A stretch of 64,000 bases of DNA from an uncultured Porticoccus sp. (GTDB taxonomy: Bacteria > Pseudomonadota > Gammaproteobacteria > Pseudomonadales > Porticoccaceae): the NCBI GenBank assembly GCA_947259505.1, contig CAMYLT010000008.1:372001-436000 (forward strand), given 5' to 3'. The notes below the pieces were generated by a model. It was not told the origin of the DNA. It saw nothing but the letters and a program-made list of their open reading frames with translations, and did no database searches. The position numbers and the translations under genes were made by a program. Positions 30,263 through 43,386 of this stretch are shown here, in pieces; the first letter of the stretch is position 1, and the number at the start of each line of letters is the position of its first letter.

Positions 30263-30292
30263 ATGACGGCTGTGGCTCAATTCCAGTACAAT
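30263..30292 (+). promoter_or_regulatory. Probable purL promoter
   Basis: ATGACG (30263-30268), 18 bases, then TACAAT (30287-30292). The start site near 30299 would lie inside the upstream extension of the frame, which supports ATG 30332 as the true purL start. Confidence 0.45.
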
Positions 30293-30331
30293 AGCCGCCC
30301 TTCAGAATCACCCGAAGTGAGTTATTTCACC

Positions 30332-33300
30332 ATGCAGATTTTTCGTGGCGCACCAGCCCTGTCAGACTTCAGAAAGCAGCAGTTATTCACCTCTCTGCAA
30401 GAGATTGATCCTGGTGTTGAAGCAATTTACGCGGAATACCTGCATTTTGCCGATTTGCGCCAGCCGCTTTCAGCAGTTGAAGTCGGTACCCTTGAATCAC
30501 TTCTTCAATATGGACCGCAGATCGACCGCGAGATGCCCCGCGGCCAATTGCTGCTGGTAACACCGCGCCCCGGTACCATTTCTCCCTGGTCCAGTAAGGC
30601 CACTGATATTGCCCACAATGCCGGATTAACCGTCATCAACAGGCTGGAGAGGGGGGTTGCGTACTACATTCAAGGGGAGTTGTCCGAGAAGCAGCAGGGT
30701 GCCCTGCAGGCACTGTTACATGACCGCATGGTAGAGACCGTGTTTACTGACGTTGAACGTGCCGCAGAGCTGTTCAAACACCAGCAACCCGCTCCCATGG
30801 CAAGTATTCCTGTGTTGTCCGAAGGCAGGGATGCACTGACAAGCGCCAATTTGTCTCTCGGGTTGGCACTGGCCGAGGATGAAATCGACTACTTGCTCAA
30901 GAGCTTTACCGAGCTGGGTCGAGATCCCACCGATGTGGAACTGATGATGTTTGCTCAGGCCAACTCAGAGCACTGTCGCCACAAAATCTTCAATGCCTCC
31001 TGGACGATCAATGGCCAGGAACAGGATAAGTCGCTGTTCGCCATGATCAGGAACACCTATGAAAAAGGTGGTGAGAATGTACTGTCTGCTTATGCAGACA
31101 ATGCTTCAGTGGTGACGGGTAGTCTGGGGGGCCGTTTTTTCCCCGATCCTGACAGCAAGGAGTATGGCTATACCCAAGAGCCGATTCATCTACTGATGAA
31201 AGTGGAAACCCACAACCATCCCACGGCCATTGCGCCATTTCCGGGTGCCGGCACAGGTTCTGGTGGCGAAATTCGTGATGAAGGTGCCGTGGGCCGTGGT
31301 TCCAAACCAAAAGTAGGACTGACAGGCTTTACTGTATCTAATCTTAATATCCCGGGGTTTGTTCGTCCTTGGGAGCAGGCTTATGGCAAGCCTGATCGTA
31401 TTGTCAGCGCACTGGATATCATGATTGATGGCCCTATTGGTGGTGCCGCGTTTAACAATGAGTTTGGTCGTCCCAATCTGTGCGGCTACTTCCGTACTTT
31501 TGAAGAAAATGTTGACGGCGAACGTCGCGGTTATCACAAACCCATCATGCTTGCCGGTGGCTACGGCAATATCCGGGAAGAACACATTGATAAGCCGCCT
31601 TTTGAGGCTGGCTGTAAATTGATCGTGTTGGGTGGTCCGGCCATGTTGATTGGATTGGGTGGTGGTGCAGCTTCATCCATGGCCTCTGGTAGTAGTGCTG
31701 AGGATCTGGACTTTGCCTCCGTGCAACGCCAGAACCCGGAAATTGAACGCCGCTGTCAGGAAGTGATCGACCAGTGCTGGCAACTGGGTGGTGCGAACCC
31801 CATCGCCTTTATCCACGATGTAGGTGCAGGTGGCTTGTCCAATGCTTTCCCCGAGTTGGTGAAAGATGGCGGTTGTGGTGGTCGTTTCGAACTGCGCAAT
31901 GTGCCCAATGATGAACCCGGCATGTCACCGCTGGCAATCTGGTGCAATGAGGCGCAGGAGCGCTATGTGATGGCGGTTAAACCCGCCGACCTAGCACGTT
32001 TTGAAGAAATCTGTCAGCGCGAGCGCTGCCCCTATGCCGTGGTAGGTGAGTCCACAGACGAAAAACACCTGTTGCTGAACGATACACATTTTGACGCGAA
32101 GCCGGTGGACTTGCCGATGTCCGTGTTGTTCGGCAAACCACCGAAAATGCATCGTGAAGCCATAACCCGTAGCCATTCGAGCAAGCCGTTTGATTGGTCT
32201 CAAATCAGACTTGATGATGCGATTGATCGCGTATTAACTCACCCGGCAGTGGCCAGCAAGAGCTTCCTGATCACCATCGGTGATCGCAGCGTCACGGGCA
32301 TGGTCGTTCGCGACCAGATGGTCGGGCCATGTCAGGTTCCCGTGGCAGATTGCGCTGTGACGACAGTCAGTTACGACAGTTATGCCGGTGAGGCCATGTC
32401 GATGGGTGAGCGTACGCCGTTGGCCTTGTTGGATGCGCCCGCTTCAGGTCGCATGGCGATCGGCGAAGCCATTACCAATATCGCGGCCACGAATATCGCG
32501 ACCTTGTCGGATATCAAACTCTCCGCCAACTGGATGTGTGCAGCGGGCCACCCCGGTGAGGACGAGAAATTGTTCCGCACGGTGGAAGCGGTAGGCATGG
32601 AGCTGTGCCCGGCGCTAGGTATTACGATCCCGGTAGGCAAGGACTCCATGTCCATGCGTACCACGTGGCAGGAAGAGGGCCAAGACAAGTCTGTTACTGC
32701 GCCAATGTCACTGATCATCTCTGCTTTTGCCCCTGTTGTGGACGTGCGCCAGACCTTAACGCCTGAGCTGCGGACCGACCAAGGTGAGACGACGCTGCTC
32801 TATATCGACCTTGGTGACAATCGTAATCGCCTTGGTGGTTCCATTCTGGCGCAGGTCTATAACCAGATGGGTGATGTGTCGGCTGACGTGGTTAGCGCAA
32901 ATAAATTGAAAGCGTTTTTCGAGACGATTCAGGCCGCTAACCAGGCGGGTGAATTACTGGCTTATCACGATCGCTCCGATGGTGGACTGTTCACGACCCT
33001 GGTGGAAATGGCCTTTGCGGGCAACATCGGCTTGAGTATTTCGTTGGATGAGCAACCTGGTGATGCGCTCTCACTGTTGTTTAACGAAGAGTTGGGCGCG
33101 GTAGTGCAGGTTGCTACCGATAGGGTCGACTCTGTGAAGGCACGCTTTGCCGATGTGGGCATCCCCGTTTCAGCTATAGCAACCCTGGACCGCGGAGATG
33201 GTATTGACATCATGCAGGATGGTGCTTGCCTGTTCAGCTCCAGCCGTACTCAGTTGTTGCGCCGCTGGAGCGAAACCAGTTACCAAGTGCAGGCCCTGCG

Positions 33301-34198
33301 TGATAATGAAGACTGTGCGCGGGCCGAATTTGACGCACTGTTTTTTGATAATCCTGGCCTGAGCGTGGATCTCACATACGATATTAATGAGGACATCGCT
33401 GCACCGTATATCAACACGGGTGTGCGTCCTGCCTTGGCGGTATTGCGTGAGCAGGGCGTTAATGGCCATGTGGAGATGGCTGCTGCCTTTGACCGGGCAG
33501 GCTTTAGCGCCGTTGATGTGCACATGAGTGACTTGTTAAGCGGTCGCCGGAAACTTGAGGATTTCAAAGGCCTGGTGGCCTGCGGTGGTTTTTCCTATGG
33601 TGATGTGCTCGGTGCAGGTGAAGGCTGGGCCAAAACCGTGTTGTTCAATACAGCACTGCGTGAGCAGTTTCAGCAGTTTTTTCATCGCCAGGAAACCTTT
33701 ACCTTCGGCGTTTGTAACGGCTGTCAGATGCTTTCCAATTTAAAAACGCTGATTCCGGGAGCTGAAAATTGGCCCCGTTTTGTACGTAATCTGTCAGAAC
33801 AATTCGAAGCCCGTTTTTCATTGGTGAAGGTTCAGCCATCGCCATCGGTGTTGCTGGCGGATATGGCCGGCTCTTATATGCCTATCGCCATCGCTCACGG
33901 AGAGGGGCGGGTTGAGTTTGCTGCAGACACTGATATCTCCGCATTCGATCAATCCGGTGCCGTGGCTTTGCGCTATCTGGATAACTATTTGGAAATCGCT
34001 GAAATGTATCCGGCTAACCCCAATGGCTCAATTTACGGTATTAGCGGTCTGACCAGTAATGATGGCCGCGCCACTATTATGATGCCCCATCCAGAGCGAG
34101 TATTCCGAGCCGTCACCAACTCATGGTGTCCGGATGATTGGCAGGAAGATGGTGCCTGGATGCGTTTGTTCCGAAATGCCAGAGTGTTTGTCGAATAG
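30332..34198 (+). CDS. purL: Phosphoribosylformylglycinamidine synthase (large, single-chain type)
   Basis: 1288 aa from ATG 30332 ([19 protein letters not shown]), which matches the gammaproteobacterial N-terminus. It converts FGAR and glutamine to FGAM in purine synthesis. Domains in order: N-terminal PurS-like, linker, two AIRS-type ATP-binding halves ([43 protein letters not shown]), and a C-terminal class I glutamine amidotransferase with the nucleophile Cys in [10 protein letters not shown] and the downstream HGEGR and PHPERVFR motifs. It stands alone, upstream of gap. Confidence 0.96.
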   Translation: MQIFRGAPALSDFRKQQLFTSLQEIDPGVEAIYAEYLHFADLRQPLSAVEVGTLESLLQYGPQIDREMPRGQLLLVTPRPGTISPWSSKATDIAHNAGLTVINRLERGVAYYIQGELSEKQQGALQALLHDRMVETVFTDVERAAELFKHQQPAPMASIPVLSEGRDALTSANLSLGLALAEDEIDYLLKSFTELGRDPTDVELMMFAQANSEHCRHKIFNASWTINGQEQDKSLFAMIRNTYEKGGENVLSAYADNASVVTGSLGGRFFPDPDSKEYGYTQEPIHLLMKVETHNHPTAIAPFPGAGTGSGGEIRDEGAVGRGSKPKVGLTGFTVSNLNIPGFVRPWEQAYGKPDRIVSALDIMIDGPIGGAAFNNEFGRPNLCGYFRTFEENVDGERRGYHKPIMLAGGYGNIREEHIDKPPFEAGCKLIVLGGPAMLIGLGGGAASSMASGSSAEDLDFASVQRQNPEIERRCQEVIDQCWQLGGANPIAFIHDVGAGGLSNAFPELVKDGGCGGRFELRNVPNDEPGMSPLAIWCNEAQERYVMAVKPADLARFEEICQRERCPYAVVGESTDEKHLLLNDTHFDAKPVDLPMSVLFGKPPKMHREAITRSHSSKPFDWSQIRLDDAIDRVLTHPAVASKSFLITIGDRSVTGMVVRDQMVGPCQVPVADCAVTTVSYDSYAGEAMSMGERTPLALLDAPASGRMAIGEAITNIAATNIATLSDIKLSANWMCAAGHPGEDEKLFRTVEAVGMELCPALGITIPVGKDSMSMRTTWQEEGQDKSVTAPMSLIISAFAPVVDVRQTLTPELRTDQGETTLLYIDLGDNRNRLGGSILAQVYNQMGDVSADVVSANKLKAFFETIQAANQAGELLAYHDRSDGGLFTTLVEMAFAGNIGLSISLDEQPGDALSLLFNEELGAVVQVATDRVDSVKARFADVGIPVSAIATLDRGDGIDIMQDGACLFSSSRTQLLRRWSETSYQVQALRDNEDCARAEFDALFFDNPGLSVDLTYDINEDIAAPYINTGVRPALAVLREQGVNGHVEMAAAFDRAGFSAVDVHMSDLLSGRRKLEDFKGLVACGGFSYGDVLGAGEGWAKTVLFNTALREQFQQFFHRQETFTFGVCNGCQMLSNLKTLIPGAENWPRFVRNLSEQFEARFSLVKVQPSPSVLLADMAGSYMPIAIAHGEGRVEFAADTDISAFDQSGAVALRYLDNYLEIAEMYPANPNGSIYGISGLTSNDGRATIMMPHPERVFRAVTNSWCPDDWQEDGAWMRLFRNARVFVE

Positions 34199-34399
34199 TG
34201 AAAGGGATTGCTGGCTAAGCAGGGGTCATGCTGGATGTTTTGTTGCGCACGAGCGAATTTTTCTTCGCAAGGCATGATGCCTGTTTCTTTCGGAGACAGA
34301 TCGTGGAGCGAAAAGAGAGTTATTTCGTATTTCCGGCCAGTAGTGCTGATCCAGATCAACCATTGCCAAACTGAAGTACTGGTTATTCATCAGTCTTTG

Positions 34400-34428
34400 T
34401 TGCCCTTAAAAGATTGAATACCGATAAT
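34400..34428 (+). promoter_or_regulatory. Probable gap promoter
   Basis: TTGCCC (34400-34405), 17 bases, then GATAAT (34423-34428), about 60 bases upstream of the GTG start of gap. Confidence 0.55.
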
Positions 34429-34488
34429 AGCGGGCCTCGACGGACCACGCTCCGCAATACTCCTTGAATTTAGCGAGAGGTTTACTAA

Positions 34489-35949
34489 GTGACTGATCAA
34501 AATCGCCCAGTTCCCGCCGATTTTTTTGCTGACTGGAAAGAGCGCGAAGCTCTGGCTGAGGCCATGATTCCGCTGATTGGCAAGCTGTATCGGGAGAACA
34601 ACGTGTCTCTCTATATGTACGGCAGAAATATGGTGAACCGTTCAGTGATCGAGCTGATGAAGGCCCATCGTTTTGTGCGTCAGATCGAGCAGAACGAATT
34701 GTCCGAGTTTGAAACCTATCCGCTGATCAAGGCTCTGGCCGAGATGGATCTGGGTCCGGCCCATATTGATGTGGGTAAGTTGTCCGTCAAATATCAGGAG
34801 TCTGGCAACGGCGAAGACCCACGGCCTTTCTTGCAGCGTGAAGTGGGTGATGATATTGGTTCTGTGCGCAAGCCTTTGCCTCAGCCGCAAGATATTGTCC
34901 TTTATGGCTTTGGTCGTATCGGTCGCCTGCTGGCGCGTTTATTGATTGAAAAAACGGGTAGTGGCGACTTGCTGCGCCTGCGTGCGATTGTGGTGCGCAA
35001 GGGTAAGATAGAAGATGATCTGGCGAAACGCGCCAGTTTGTTGCGCCGGGACTCTGTCCATGGGGCTTTCGACGGGACGATCCGTGTACTGGAAGACAAA
35101 AATATTCTGGTGTGTAACGGCAATCCAATTCAGGTGATCTACGCTAACTCTCCGGCTGAAGTGGATTACACCGAATACGGCATTGATAACGCGATCATTG
35201 TTGATAACACCGGTGTATGGCGTGATGAAGAAGGTCTGGGCCAGCACCTGAAGTGTCCCGGGGCTGCTAAAGTTATTTTGACCGCGCCAGGCAAAGGTGA
35301 CATTCCGAACATCGTTTATGGTATCAATCAGAATGAAATAACGCCTGAATCGACCATCATTTCAGCGGCATCCTGTACCACTAACGCAATTGTGCCTGTG
35401 TTGAAAGCGCTGATGGATGATTACGGCATTGAGCGCGGCCATGTGGAAACGGTGCATTCCTACACCAACGACCAGAACCTGATCGACAACTATCACAAAG
35501 GTTCGCGCCGCGGTCGTAGTGCGGCACTGAACATGGTGATTACAGAGACAGGTGCCGCCAAGGCGGTTTCGAAGGCATTGCCGGAGCTATCAGGTAAATT
35601 GACGGGTAATGCGATCCGTGTACCAACGCCTAATGTGTCCATGGCAATTCTGAATCTACAGTTGGGTCGTGAAACAACCAAGGAAGAGCTGAACGAGTAC
35701 ATGCGCAAGATAGCGTTGTATTCGCCGCTGCAACAACAGATTGACTACACCATTTCCAGTGAGGCGGTGTCCACGGATTTCGTTGGTTCCCGGCATGCCT
35801 GTATTTTTGATTCCGAGGCGACGATTGCCAGTGGTGATAGCGTGGTGCTGTATTGCTGGTATGACAATGAGTTCGGATACAGCTGCCAGGTGGTCCGCTG
35901 CCTTGAAAAGCTAGCCGGTCTCTCCTGGGCAATGTACCCGAAATCCTGA
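34489..35949 (+). CDS. gap: Glyceraldehyde-3-phosphate dehydrogenase, long form with N-terminal extension
   Basis: 486 aa, about 150 longer than ordinary GAPDH. Residues 1-130 are a helical extension without a known fold assignment. The NAD(P) Rossmann motif GFGRIGR is at 140-146. The catalytic Cys296 is in SAASCTTNAI, with the His-containing HSYTNDQNLID and the C-terminal WYDNEFGYS. The GTG start has a GAGAGG site. This long class occurs beside nqr in Pseudomonas and may favour NADP or the gluconeogenic direction, which is inference. A terminator separates it from nqrA. Confidence 0.9.
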   Translation: MTDQNRPVPADFFADWKEREALAEAMIPLIGKLYRENNVSLYMYGRNMVNRSVIELMKAHRFVRQIEQNELSEFETYPLIKALAEMDLGPAHIDVGKLSVKYQESGNGEDPRPFLQREVGDDIGSVRKPLPQPQDIVLYGFGRIGRLLARLLIEKTGSGDLLRLRAIVVRKGKIEDDLAKRASLLRRDSVHGAFDGTIRVLEDKNILVCNGNPIQVIYANSPAEVDYTEYGIDNAIIVDNTGVWRDEEGLGQHLKCPGAAKVILTAPGKGDIPNIVYGINQNEITPESTIISAASCTTNAIVPVLKALMDDYGIERGHVETVHSYTNDQNLIDNYHKGSRRGRSAALNMVITETGAAKAVSKALPELSGKLTGNAIRVPTPNVSMAILNLQLGRETTKEELNEYMRKIALYSPLQQQIDYTISSEAVSTDFVGSRHACIFDSEATIASGDSVVLYCWYDNEFGYSCQVVRCLEKLAGLSWAMYPKS

Positions 35950-35960
35950 TCCAAAACTAA

Positions 35961-35987
35961 GCCGCATGAATTAAGCGGCTTTTTTTT
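35961..35987 (+). terminator. Intrinsic terminator after gap
   Basis: GCCGC-ATGAATTAA-GCGGC followed by eight T. Confidence 0.88.
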
Positions 35988-36070
35988 GGAAAGGCTGAAG
36001 TTCACCGAAATATGGGATGTTGGGGTGAATAACCCCACTCCGTACACTGGTAATAAAAGACGTCGACCTT

Positions 36071-36076
36071 TATAAT
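36071..36076 (+). promoter_or_regulatory. -10 element of the nqr operon promoter
   Basis: TATAAT, 157 bases upstream of nqrA. A poor -35 (TGGTAA) lies 17 bases upstream. The long leader after it shows no strong hairpin. Confidence 0.45.
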
Positions 36077-36223
36077 CGCGCGGATTTGATTGCCAGTATT
36101 ATTGGCCCCGTTTGGGCTTTTTGCTGTTGAAAGATGCCGGAACTTTCGGGTGTCTTTGTCGCTGTCAAGCGATGAACTTGGGGGCTCTATGAAGAGCAAT
36201 AAACTAAAAAACCGCATCAGTAG

Positions 36224-37579
<1,356 letters not shown>

Positions 37580-37581
37580 TA

Positions 37582-38784
37582 GTGAAAGCATTGCGCAACT
37601 ATCTCGACAAGATCGAACCGCACTTTGAAGAGGGCGGTAAGTGGCACAAATGGTTCGCCCTTTATGAAGCGGCAGACACTATTTTCTATTCGCCCGCATC
37701 TGTTACCAAAAACGGCTCTCATATCCGTGATGGCGTTGACCTGAAACGAGTCATGATTACTGTCTGGCTGGCAGCGTTTCCTGCCATGTTCTACGGTATG
37801 TATAACCTTGGTTTTCAGGCTAATACTATCCTGGCAGCCATGGGTACCACCGAAGTAGCCGGTTGGCACGGCGCCTTGGTTTCCCTGCTGGCGGGACATG
37901 ATCCGAACAGTATTTGGGATTGCATGTGGTACGGGGCAGTCTATTTTGTACCGATCTACATGGTTACCTTCATTGTTGGTGGTTTCTGGGAAGTCCTGTT
38001 TGCCATGGTTCGGGGCCATGAAGTGAACGAAGGCTTCTTCGTTACCTCCATTCTGTTTGCCCTGATCTGTCCCCCGGATATGCCCCTCTGGCAGGTTGCT
38101 TTGGGTATCAGCTTTGGCGTGGTGATTGGTAAAGAAGTCTTTGGCGGTACAGGCAAAAACTTCCTCAACCCGGCACTGACTGGTCGAGCTTTCCTGTTCT
38201 TTGCATACCCTGCAGAAATGTCAGGGGATGCCGTGTGGACGGCAGTTGACGGTTATACCGGTGCAACAGCCTTGTCGATGGCGGCTAACCAGGGCCTTGA
38301 TGTGCTACAGCAGCATATGACCTGGATGGATGCCTTCCTCGGTAACATGCACGGCTCTATTGGCGAAACATCAACGCTGGCAATTTTCATTGGTGGTGGC
38401 TTGTTGCTGCTAAACCGTATTGCCTCTTGGCGGATTATTGCCGGTGTGATGATCGGTATGATTGCATTGTCGACGCTATTCAATCTGATCGGCTCAGATA
38501 CCAATCCGATGTTCAATGTGCCTTGGTACTGGCATTTGGTCATGGGCGGCTTTGCTTTTGGTATGGTGTTTATGGCCACCGACCCTGTCTCCGCATCGAT
38601 GACTGATACCGGCAAGCTCTGGTTCGGTGCATTGATCGGTGTCATGGTGGTGCTGATTCGAGTAGTTAACCCTGCTTTTCCGGAGGGCATGATGCTGGCG
38701 ATCTTGTTTGCGAATTTGTTTGCACCATTGATCGACCACTTCGTGATTGAAGCTAATATCAAACGGAGGGCAGCACGTGGCTAG
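37582..38784 (+). CDS. nqrB: Na+-NQR subunit B
   Basis: 400 aa, GTG start after a GGAGGG site. Integral membrane subunit with about nine or ten helices that carries covalent FMN and riboflavin and forms much of the sodium path. The flavinylation motif is [10 protein letters not shown], with FMN expected on the Thr of TGAT, the target of ApbE. Intact and full length. Its end overlaps the nqrC start by 8 bases. Confidence 0.96.
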   Translation: MKALRNYLDKIEPHFEEGGKWHKWFALYEAADTIFYSPASVTKNGSHIRDGVDLKRVMITVWLAAFPAMFYGMYNLGFQANTILAAMGTTEVAGWHGALVSLLAGHDPNSIWDCMWYGAVYFVPIYMVTFIVGGFWEVLFAMVRGHEVNEGFFVTSILFALICPPDMPLWQVALGISFGVVIGKEVFGGTGKNFLNPALTGRAFLFFAYPAEMSGDAVWTAVDGYTGATALSMAANQGLDVLQQHMTWMDAFLGNMHGSIGETSTLAIFIGGGLLLLNRIASWRIIAGVMIGMIALSTLFNLIGSDTNPMFNVPWYWHLVMGGFAFGMVFMATDPVSASMTDTGKLWFGALIGVMVVLIRVVNPAFPEGMMLAILFANLFAPLIDHFVIEANIKRRAARG

Positions 38785-39550
38785 TAACGACTCTACTTCC
38801 AAGACAATTATTGTCGCACTGGCACTTTGTATTGTGTGCTCAGTGTTTGTATCCGCCGCTGCAGTCATGCTGCGTCCGGCACAGCAGGCCAACAAGGACC
38901 TGGATCGCAAGACCAACATTCTCGCTGCTGCAGGCTTGTTGCAACAGGATGTGAGTGTCGAGAAACAGTTCGAAAATGTCACCACCCGCGCGGTCGACCT
39001 GACCACTGGTAAGTTTACCGATGCGGTAGATGTCGCCAGTTATGACCAGCGTAAGGCCTCGAAAGAAGCCTCACGCTCTAAGGATCTGACTGAAGAAGAG
39101 GATCTGGCAAAGATCGGTCGGCGTGCCGACTACGCCTTGGTGTACATCATTGAAGGGGCCTCCGGCATCGATAAGGTTATCTTGCCGATTAAGGGCTACG
39201 GTCTATGGTCTACTCTTTATGGTTTCGTGGCATTGGAATCCGACCTGAACACTGTAGCGGGTCTCGGATTCTACGAGCACGCCGAAACTCCCGGACTGGG
39301 TGGCGAGGTCGATAATCCGCTTTGGAAAGCCAAGTGGGTAGGCAAGAAAACCTATGATGAGAACAATCACGCGGCCCTGACTGTGATCAAAGGCAGTGTC
39401 GATAACAGTCGCCCTGAATCTGTTCATCAGGTCGATGGTTTATCCGGTGCTACCCTGACCAGTCGCGGTGTCGATAATCTGATTAAATTCTGGATGGGCG
39501 AAAATGGTTTCGCTTCATTCTTGGCTAACTTGCGCGCAGGGGAGGCCTGA
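38777..39550 (+). CDS. nqrC: Na+-NQR subunit C
   Basis: 257 aa from GTG 38777, which has a GGAGGG site; an upstream in-frame ATG lies inside nqrB and lacks one. A single N-terminal helix ([22 protein letters not shown]) anchors a periplasmic FMN domain. The flavinylation site is [10 protein letters not shown] (Thr of SGAT), also modified by ApbE. The motif [17 protein letters not shown] is family-typical. Confidence 0.96.
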   Translation: MASNDSTSKTIIVALALCIVCSVFVSAAAVMLRPAQQANKDLDRKTNILAAAGLLQQDVSVEKQFENVTTRAVDLTTGKFTDAVDVASYDQRKASKEASRSKDLTEEEDLAKIGRRADYALVYIIEGASGIDKVILPIKGYGLWSTLYGFVALESDLNTVAGLGFYEHAETPGLGGEVDNPLWKAKWVGKKTYDENNHAALTVIKGSVDNSRPESVHQVDGLSGATLTSRGVDNLIKFWMGENGFASFLANLRAGEA

Positions 39551-39552
39551 TC

Positions 39553-40218
39553 ATGGCGACAAAGACCAAAGATATTTTATTCAAGCCGGTTTTTGACAAC
39601 AATCCGATTGCTCTACAGATTCTAGGTATCTGCTCGGCGCTGGCTGTTACATCCAGCCTGAAGGTGTCCATGGTAATGGCGATTGCGCTGACGTTGGTGA
39701 CGGCTTTTTCCAGCATGTTTGTCTCAATGATTCGGCATCATATTCCTTCAAGCATCCGTATTATTGTGCAAATGACCATTATTGCCTCGTTGGTAATTGT
39801 GGTAGACCAGATCCTCAAGGCGGTGGCTTACGACATCAGTAAACAACTGTCAGTATTTGTGGGCCTGATCATTACCAACTGTATTGTTATGGGTCGTGCA
39901 GAAGCCTATGCCATGAAAAATCCGCCTGTAGCGAGCTTCCTGGATGGTATCGGCAACGGTCTGGGTTACAGTCTGTTGTTGGTCGTCCTAGCGTTTGTGC
40001 GTGAGCTGTTTGGTTCTGGCAAGCTATTTGGCTTTGAAATACTGTCTCTGCAAAGTGCAGGTGGCTGGTATGTGCCCAATGGCTTACTTTTGTTGCCACC
40101 CAGCGCCTTCTTCCTGATCGGCCTGTTTATCTGGGCATTGCGCACCTGGAAGAAATCACAGGTCGAAGCACCTGACTACAAGATTGCGCCCAATACGCCG
40201 AAAGAGGAGGTTGCCTAA
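39553..40218 (+). CDS. nqrD: Na+-NQR subunit D
   Basis: 221-aa membrane protein with six helices, of the NqrD/RnfE family. With NqrE it holds the intramembrane iron centre in known structures; the conserved Cys in [22 protein letters not shown] is present. Its stop overlaps the nqrE ATG (TAATG). Confidence 0.95.
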   Translation: MATKTKDILFKPVFDNNPIALQILGICSALAVTSSLKVSMVMAIALTLVTAFSSMFVSMIRHHIPSSIRIIVQMTIIASLVIVVDQILKAVAYDISKQLSVFVGLIITNCIVMGRAEAYAMKNPPVASFLDGIGNGLGYSLLLVVLAFVRELFGSGKLFGFEILSLQSAGGWYVPNGLLLLPPSAFFLIGLFIWALRTWKKSQVEAPDYKIAPNTPKEEVA

Positions 40219-40835
40219 TGGAACATTTGCTGGGTTTATTCGTACGCTCTGTTTTCATTGAAAATATGGCGTTGGCCTTCTTCCTGGGAATGTGTACTTT
40301 TTTGGCCATTTCCAAGAAGATCCAGGCGGCCATCGGCTTGGGCATTGCCGTTATCGTCGTGCTGACCATTACCGTTCCCGCCAACAATCTGATCTACACC
40401 TACCTGTTGTCTGAAGGTGCGCTGGCCTGGACCGGTATTGCCGGCATGGAGAATGTTGACCTGAGCTTCCTCGGTTTGCTCAGCTACATCGGTGTGATCG
40501 CGGCGATTGTGCAGATCATGGAGATGTTCCTGGACAAATTCGTACCTGCGCTCTACAACGCGCTGGGCGTATTCCTGCCGCTGATTACAGTGAACTGCGC
40601 CATCATGGGTGCGTCGCTGTTTATGGTGGAGCGCGATTATGATTTGGCTGAAAGCACTGTCTTTGGGTTTGGTGCCGGTGTCGGTTGGGCTCTGGCCATC
40701 ATCGCTTTGGCTGGTGTGCGCGAGAAGCTGAAATACAGTGATGTACCTGCGGGCCTGCAAGGTCTTGGTATTACCTTTATTACTGTTGGCCTGATGTCGT
40801 TGGGCTTTATGTCCTTCGGCGGCATTGACCTGTAA
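40218..40835 (+). CDS. nqrE: Na+-NQR subunit E
   Basis: 205-aa membrane protein, the inverted-topology partner of NqrD (RnfA family). It starts [30 protein letters not shown] with a conserved Cys, and has a second Cys in [15 protein letters not shown]. These two Cys match the iron-centre ligands. A GAGGAGG site precedes the start inside nqrD. Confidence 0.96.
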   Translation: MEHLLGLFVRSVFIENMALAFFLGMCTFLAISKKIQAAIGLGIAVIVVLTITVPANNLIYTYLLSEGALAWTGIAGMENVDLSFLGLLSYIGVIAAIVQIMEMFLDKFVPALYNALGVFLPLITVNCAIMGASLFMVERDYDLAESTVFGFGAGVGWALAIIALAGVREKLKYSDVPAGLQGLGITFITVGLMSLGFMSFGGIDL

Positions 40836-40856
40836 TCGGCGAGGAGAAGATAGCTA

Positions 40857-42080
40857 ATGAACCTGGAAATCATACTCGGCGTCGTCATGTTCACCGTCAT
40901 AGTGCTGGCGCTGGTGGCATTCATTTTGGCCGCCCGTGCCCGTTTGGTCAGTTCTGGCGATGTGACCATCGACATTAACGGTGAGAAGACAATTACAGTT
41001 CCTGCTGGCGACAAGTTGCTGCAGACCCTTTCTGCAGCGGGTCTGTTCTTGCCCTCCGCCTGTGGTGGTGGCGGTAGCTGTGCACAGTGTAAATGCATTG
41101 TGACAGAGGGTGGTGGCGCCATGCTGCCGACAGAGGAACCCCACTTTACGCGTCGTGAGGCCAATGAAGGCTGGCGCCTGTCCTGCCAGACTCCGGTTAA
41201 GCAAGACATGAAAGTGGAAGTGCCGGAAGAAGTGTTCGGCGTAAAACAGTGGGAATGCACGGTTGAGAGCAATCCTAATGTGGCGACTTTCATCAAGGAG
41301 CTGACGTTGCGGCTGCCGGAAGGTGAAAACGTCAACTTCCGCGCTGGCGGTTATGTGCAGCTGGAATGTCCGCCCCACCATGTTAAGTACAGTGACTTCG
41401 ATATTGAAGATGAGTACCGTGGCGACTGGGAGCGTTTTGGCTTCTTCAATCTTGAGTCCAAAGTGACTGAGACAACTATCCGCGCATACTCCATGGCTAA
41501 TTACCCGGAAGAGCGTGGCGTGGTGAAATTCAATATTCGCTGTGCCACTCCGCCTCCGGGTGCGCAGGGCATCCCGCCGGGCATTATGTCTTCCTGGGTA
41601 TTCGCTCTGAAACCCGGCGACAAGGTGACTGTATACGGTCCCTTCGGTGAGTTCTTTGCCAAGGATACTGACAACGAAATGGTCTTTATCGGTGGCGGTG
41701 CGGGCATGGCGCCGATGCGGTCACATATTTTCGACCAACTGCGTCGTTTGAAGTCTTCACGTAAGATTTCATTCTGGTACGGTGCACGATCTCTCCGAGA
41801 GTGTTTCTACACTGAGGAGTATGATGAACTGCAGGCAGAAAACGATAATTTCAAGTGGCACCTGGCGCTATCGGATCCACAACCAGAAGATAACTGGTCA
41901 GGCTTAAAAGGGTTTATTCACCAGGTACTGTTTGATAATTACCTGAGGGATCATCCGGCGCCTGAAGATTGTGAATACTACATGTGCGGTCCGCCAATGA
42001 TGAATGCCGCTGTGATCAAGATGTTGGTAGATCTTGGTGTTGAGAGAGATAACATCTTCCTTGATGACTTCGGTGGTTAA
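40857..42080 (+). CDS. nqrF: Na+-NQR subunit F, NADH dehydrogenase
   Basis: 407 aa. A membrane helix (about residues 5-25) is followed by a plant-type ferredoxin domain with [2Fe-2S] ligands Cys69, Cys75, Cys78 and Cys110. A ferredoxin-reductase-like FAD/NADH domain follows ([11 protein letters not shown] for [16 protein letters not shown] for NADH, C-terminal LDDFGG). It is the electron entry point from NADH. Its stop overlaps the apbE ATG. Confidence 0.97.
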   Translation: MNLEIILGVVMFTVIVLALVAFILAARARLVSSGDVTIDINGEKTITVPAGDKLLQTLSAAGLFLPSACGGGGSCAQCKCIVTEGGGAMLPTEEPHFTRREANEGWRLSCQTPVKQDMKVEVPEEVFGVKQWECTVESNPNVATFIKELTLRLPEGENVNFRAGGYVQLECPPHHVKYSDFDIEDEYRGDWERFGFFNLESKVTETTIRAYSMANYPEERGVVKFNIRCATPPPGAQGIPPGIMSSWVFALKPGDKVTVYGPFGEFFAKDTDNEMVFIGGGAGMAPMRSHIFDQLRRLKSSRKISFWYGARSLRECFYTEEYDELQAENDNFKWHLALSDPQPEDNWSGLKGFIHQVLFDNYLRDHPAPEDCEYYMCGPPMMNAAVIKMLVDLGVERDNIFLDDFGG

Positions 42081-43129
42081 TGAAAGCGTTGTTTTTAAGT
42101 AGAAAAACAAAAACGGGGCCTGCGGCCTCGTTTTTGTTTGCTGTACTCGTGAGCGGACTGTTGTTTGGTTGTTCGGATAAGCCGGAGCAGCTGGTCTATA
42201 ACGGTTTGACCATGGGGACAACCTATCAGGTAAAGATCGTTCCTGATAATGCAGTGGTGCCTGCGGACATGGCCGTCCAGATTCAGCAGGCACTGGACAA
42301 GATGGACCAAATATTCACCACCTACCGTACTGATTCTGAGTTGATGCAGCTTAATCAATCAGCGTTGAAGAGCGGTTTTTCGATATCAGAAGAGATGCTT
42401 AACGTCCTAAAGGTCTCTGATCAAGTGTACCAATTAACCGGCGGGGCATTTGATCCTACGGTTGCTCCACTTGTTAATTTGTGGGGTTTCGGGCCAGACC
42501 CTTCTCTCGATACTGTGCCACCTGATCATAAAATCAAAGAGATGCTTGATAAGGTTGGTTTAAGCAGGCTTAACATCGATACAGTAGATAGGCTCGCGTA
42601 CAGAACTGGGGATGTTCAACTAGATCTTTCTGCCGTGGCGAAGGGGTTTGCAGTTGATTCAGTAGCAGAACTCCTCGATTCTTTGGGCTTGGAGAACTAC
42701 CTTGTTGAAGTAGGTGGGGAGCTTCGCCTCCGGGGTGTTAAAGCTAATCATCAACCTTGGCGTATTGCTGTAGAGAGTCCCTCACTGGAACGTCGAGAAG
42801 CGCAACAGGCCTTGACGCCGGGCGATGTTGGCGTAGCGACATCTGGAGGTTATCGGAACTATTTCGAGAAGGATGGAAAGCGCTACTCTCATACCATAGA
42901 CCCGCGAACGGGTTACCCTGTAACGCATCGTCTGGCATCGGTTACTGTGATCGCCGAGAACACGGCTTATGCAGATGCACTGGCAACAGGATTGATGGTG
43001 ATGGGGCATGTTGCGGCACTAGAGCTGGCAGAGAAAAATGATCTTGCCATCTATTTGCTGGTCAAAGAAAACGATGGTTTTAAGGTGTATTCATCGTCTT
43101 CCTTTGCCCGTTACCTTTCTGGAGAATGA
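42080..43129 (+). CDS. apbE: FAD:protein FMN transferase, lipoprotein
   Basis: 349 aa. The signal peptide ends in a lipobox (LLFGC, Cys31), so it is a periplasm-facing lipoprotein. Motifs: TMGTTYQVKI, FDPTVAPLVNLWGFGP, LDLSAVAKGFAVD, VEVGGELRLRG and HTIDPRTGYP, which form the flavin and Mg2+ site. It attaches FMN to Thr in NqrB and NqrC, so its place directly after nqrF (TAATG overlap) fits maturation of this complex. The C-terminal Ser-rich end is typical. Confidence 0.95.
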   Translation: MKALFLSRKTKTGPAASFLFAVLVSGLLFGCSDKPEQLVYNGLTMGTTYQVKIVPDNAVVPADMAVQIQQALDKMDQIFTTYRTDSELMQLNQSALKSGFSISEEMLNVLKVSDQVYQLTGGAFDPTVAPLVNLWGFGPDPSLDTVPPDHKIKEMLDKVGLSRLNIDTVDRLAYRTGDVQLDLSAVAKGFAVDSVAELLDSLGLENYLVEVGGELRLRGVKANHQPWRIAVESPSLERREAQQALTPGDVGVATSGGYRNYFEKDGKRYSHTIDPRTGYPVTHRLASVTVIAENTAYADALATGLMVMGHVAALELAEKNDLAIYLLVKENDGFKVYSSSSFARYLSGE

Positions 43130-43131
43130 TT

Positions 43132-43386
43132 GTGTTAGAAGTTGTGCTCGCATTTGTTGTGTTAATACTGATTGTCGCTGGTATGGCGATTGGTGTCATC
43201 ATGGGCAGGAAGCCCCTGAAAGGTTCTTGCGGAGGCGTTGGTGCAGCCTTAGGGGAGAAGGACTACGTCTGTGACCTGTGTGGTGATGACCCCAACAAAT
43301 GCGATGAAATCAATCAGTCCGGTGGCGAGAAGGAAAAACCGGGTGCTGCAGACCTTGCTTATGATGCTTCGAAGCTGAATAGCTAG
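43132..43386 (+). CDS. nqrM: NqrM, Na+-NQR maturation protein (DUF539)
   Basis: 84 aa from GTG 43132, which lies 7 bases after GGAGA. The ATG six bases upstream overlaps the apbE stop but is too close to that site. One membrane helix (about residues 1-25) precedes RKPLKGSCGG and a Cys-rich segment CDLCGDDPNKCDE, the conserved Cys set of NqrM. It is required in Vibrio for assembling the iron centre between NqrD and NqrE. Last gene of the operon, convergent with mltD with overlapping stops. Confidence 0.9.
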   Translation: MLEVVLAFVVLILIVAGMAIGVIMGRKPLKGSCGGVGAALGEKDYVCDLCGDDPNKCDEINQSGGEKEKPGAADLAYDASKLNS

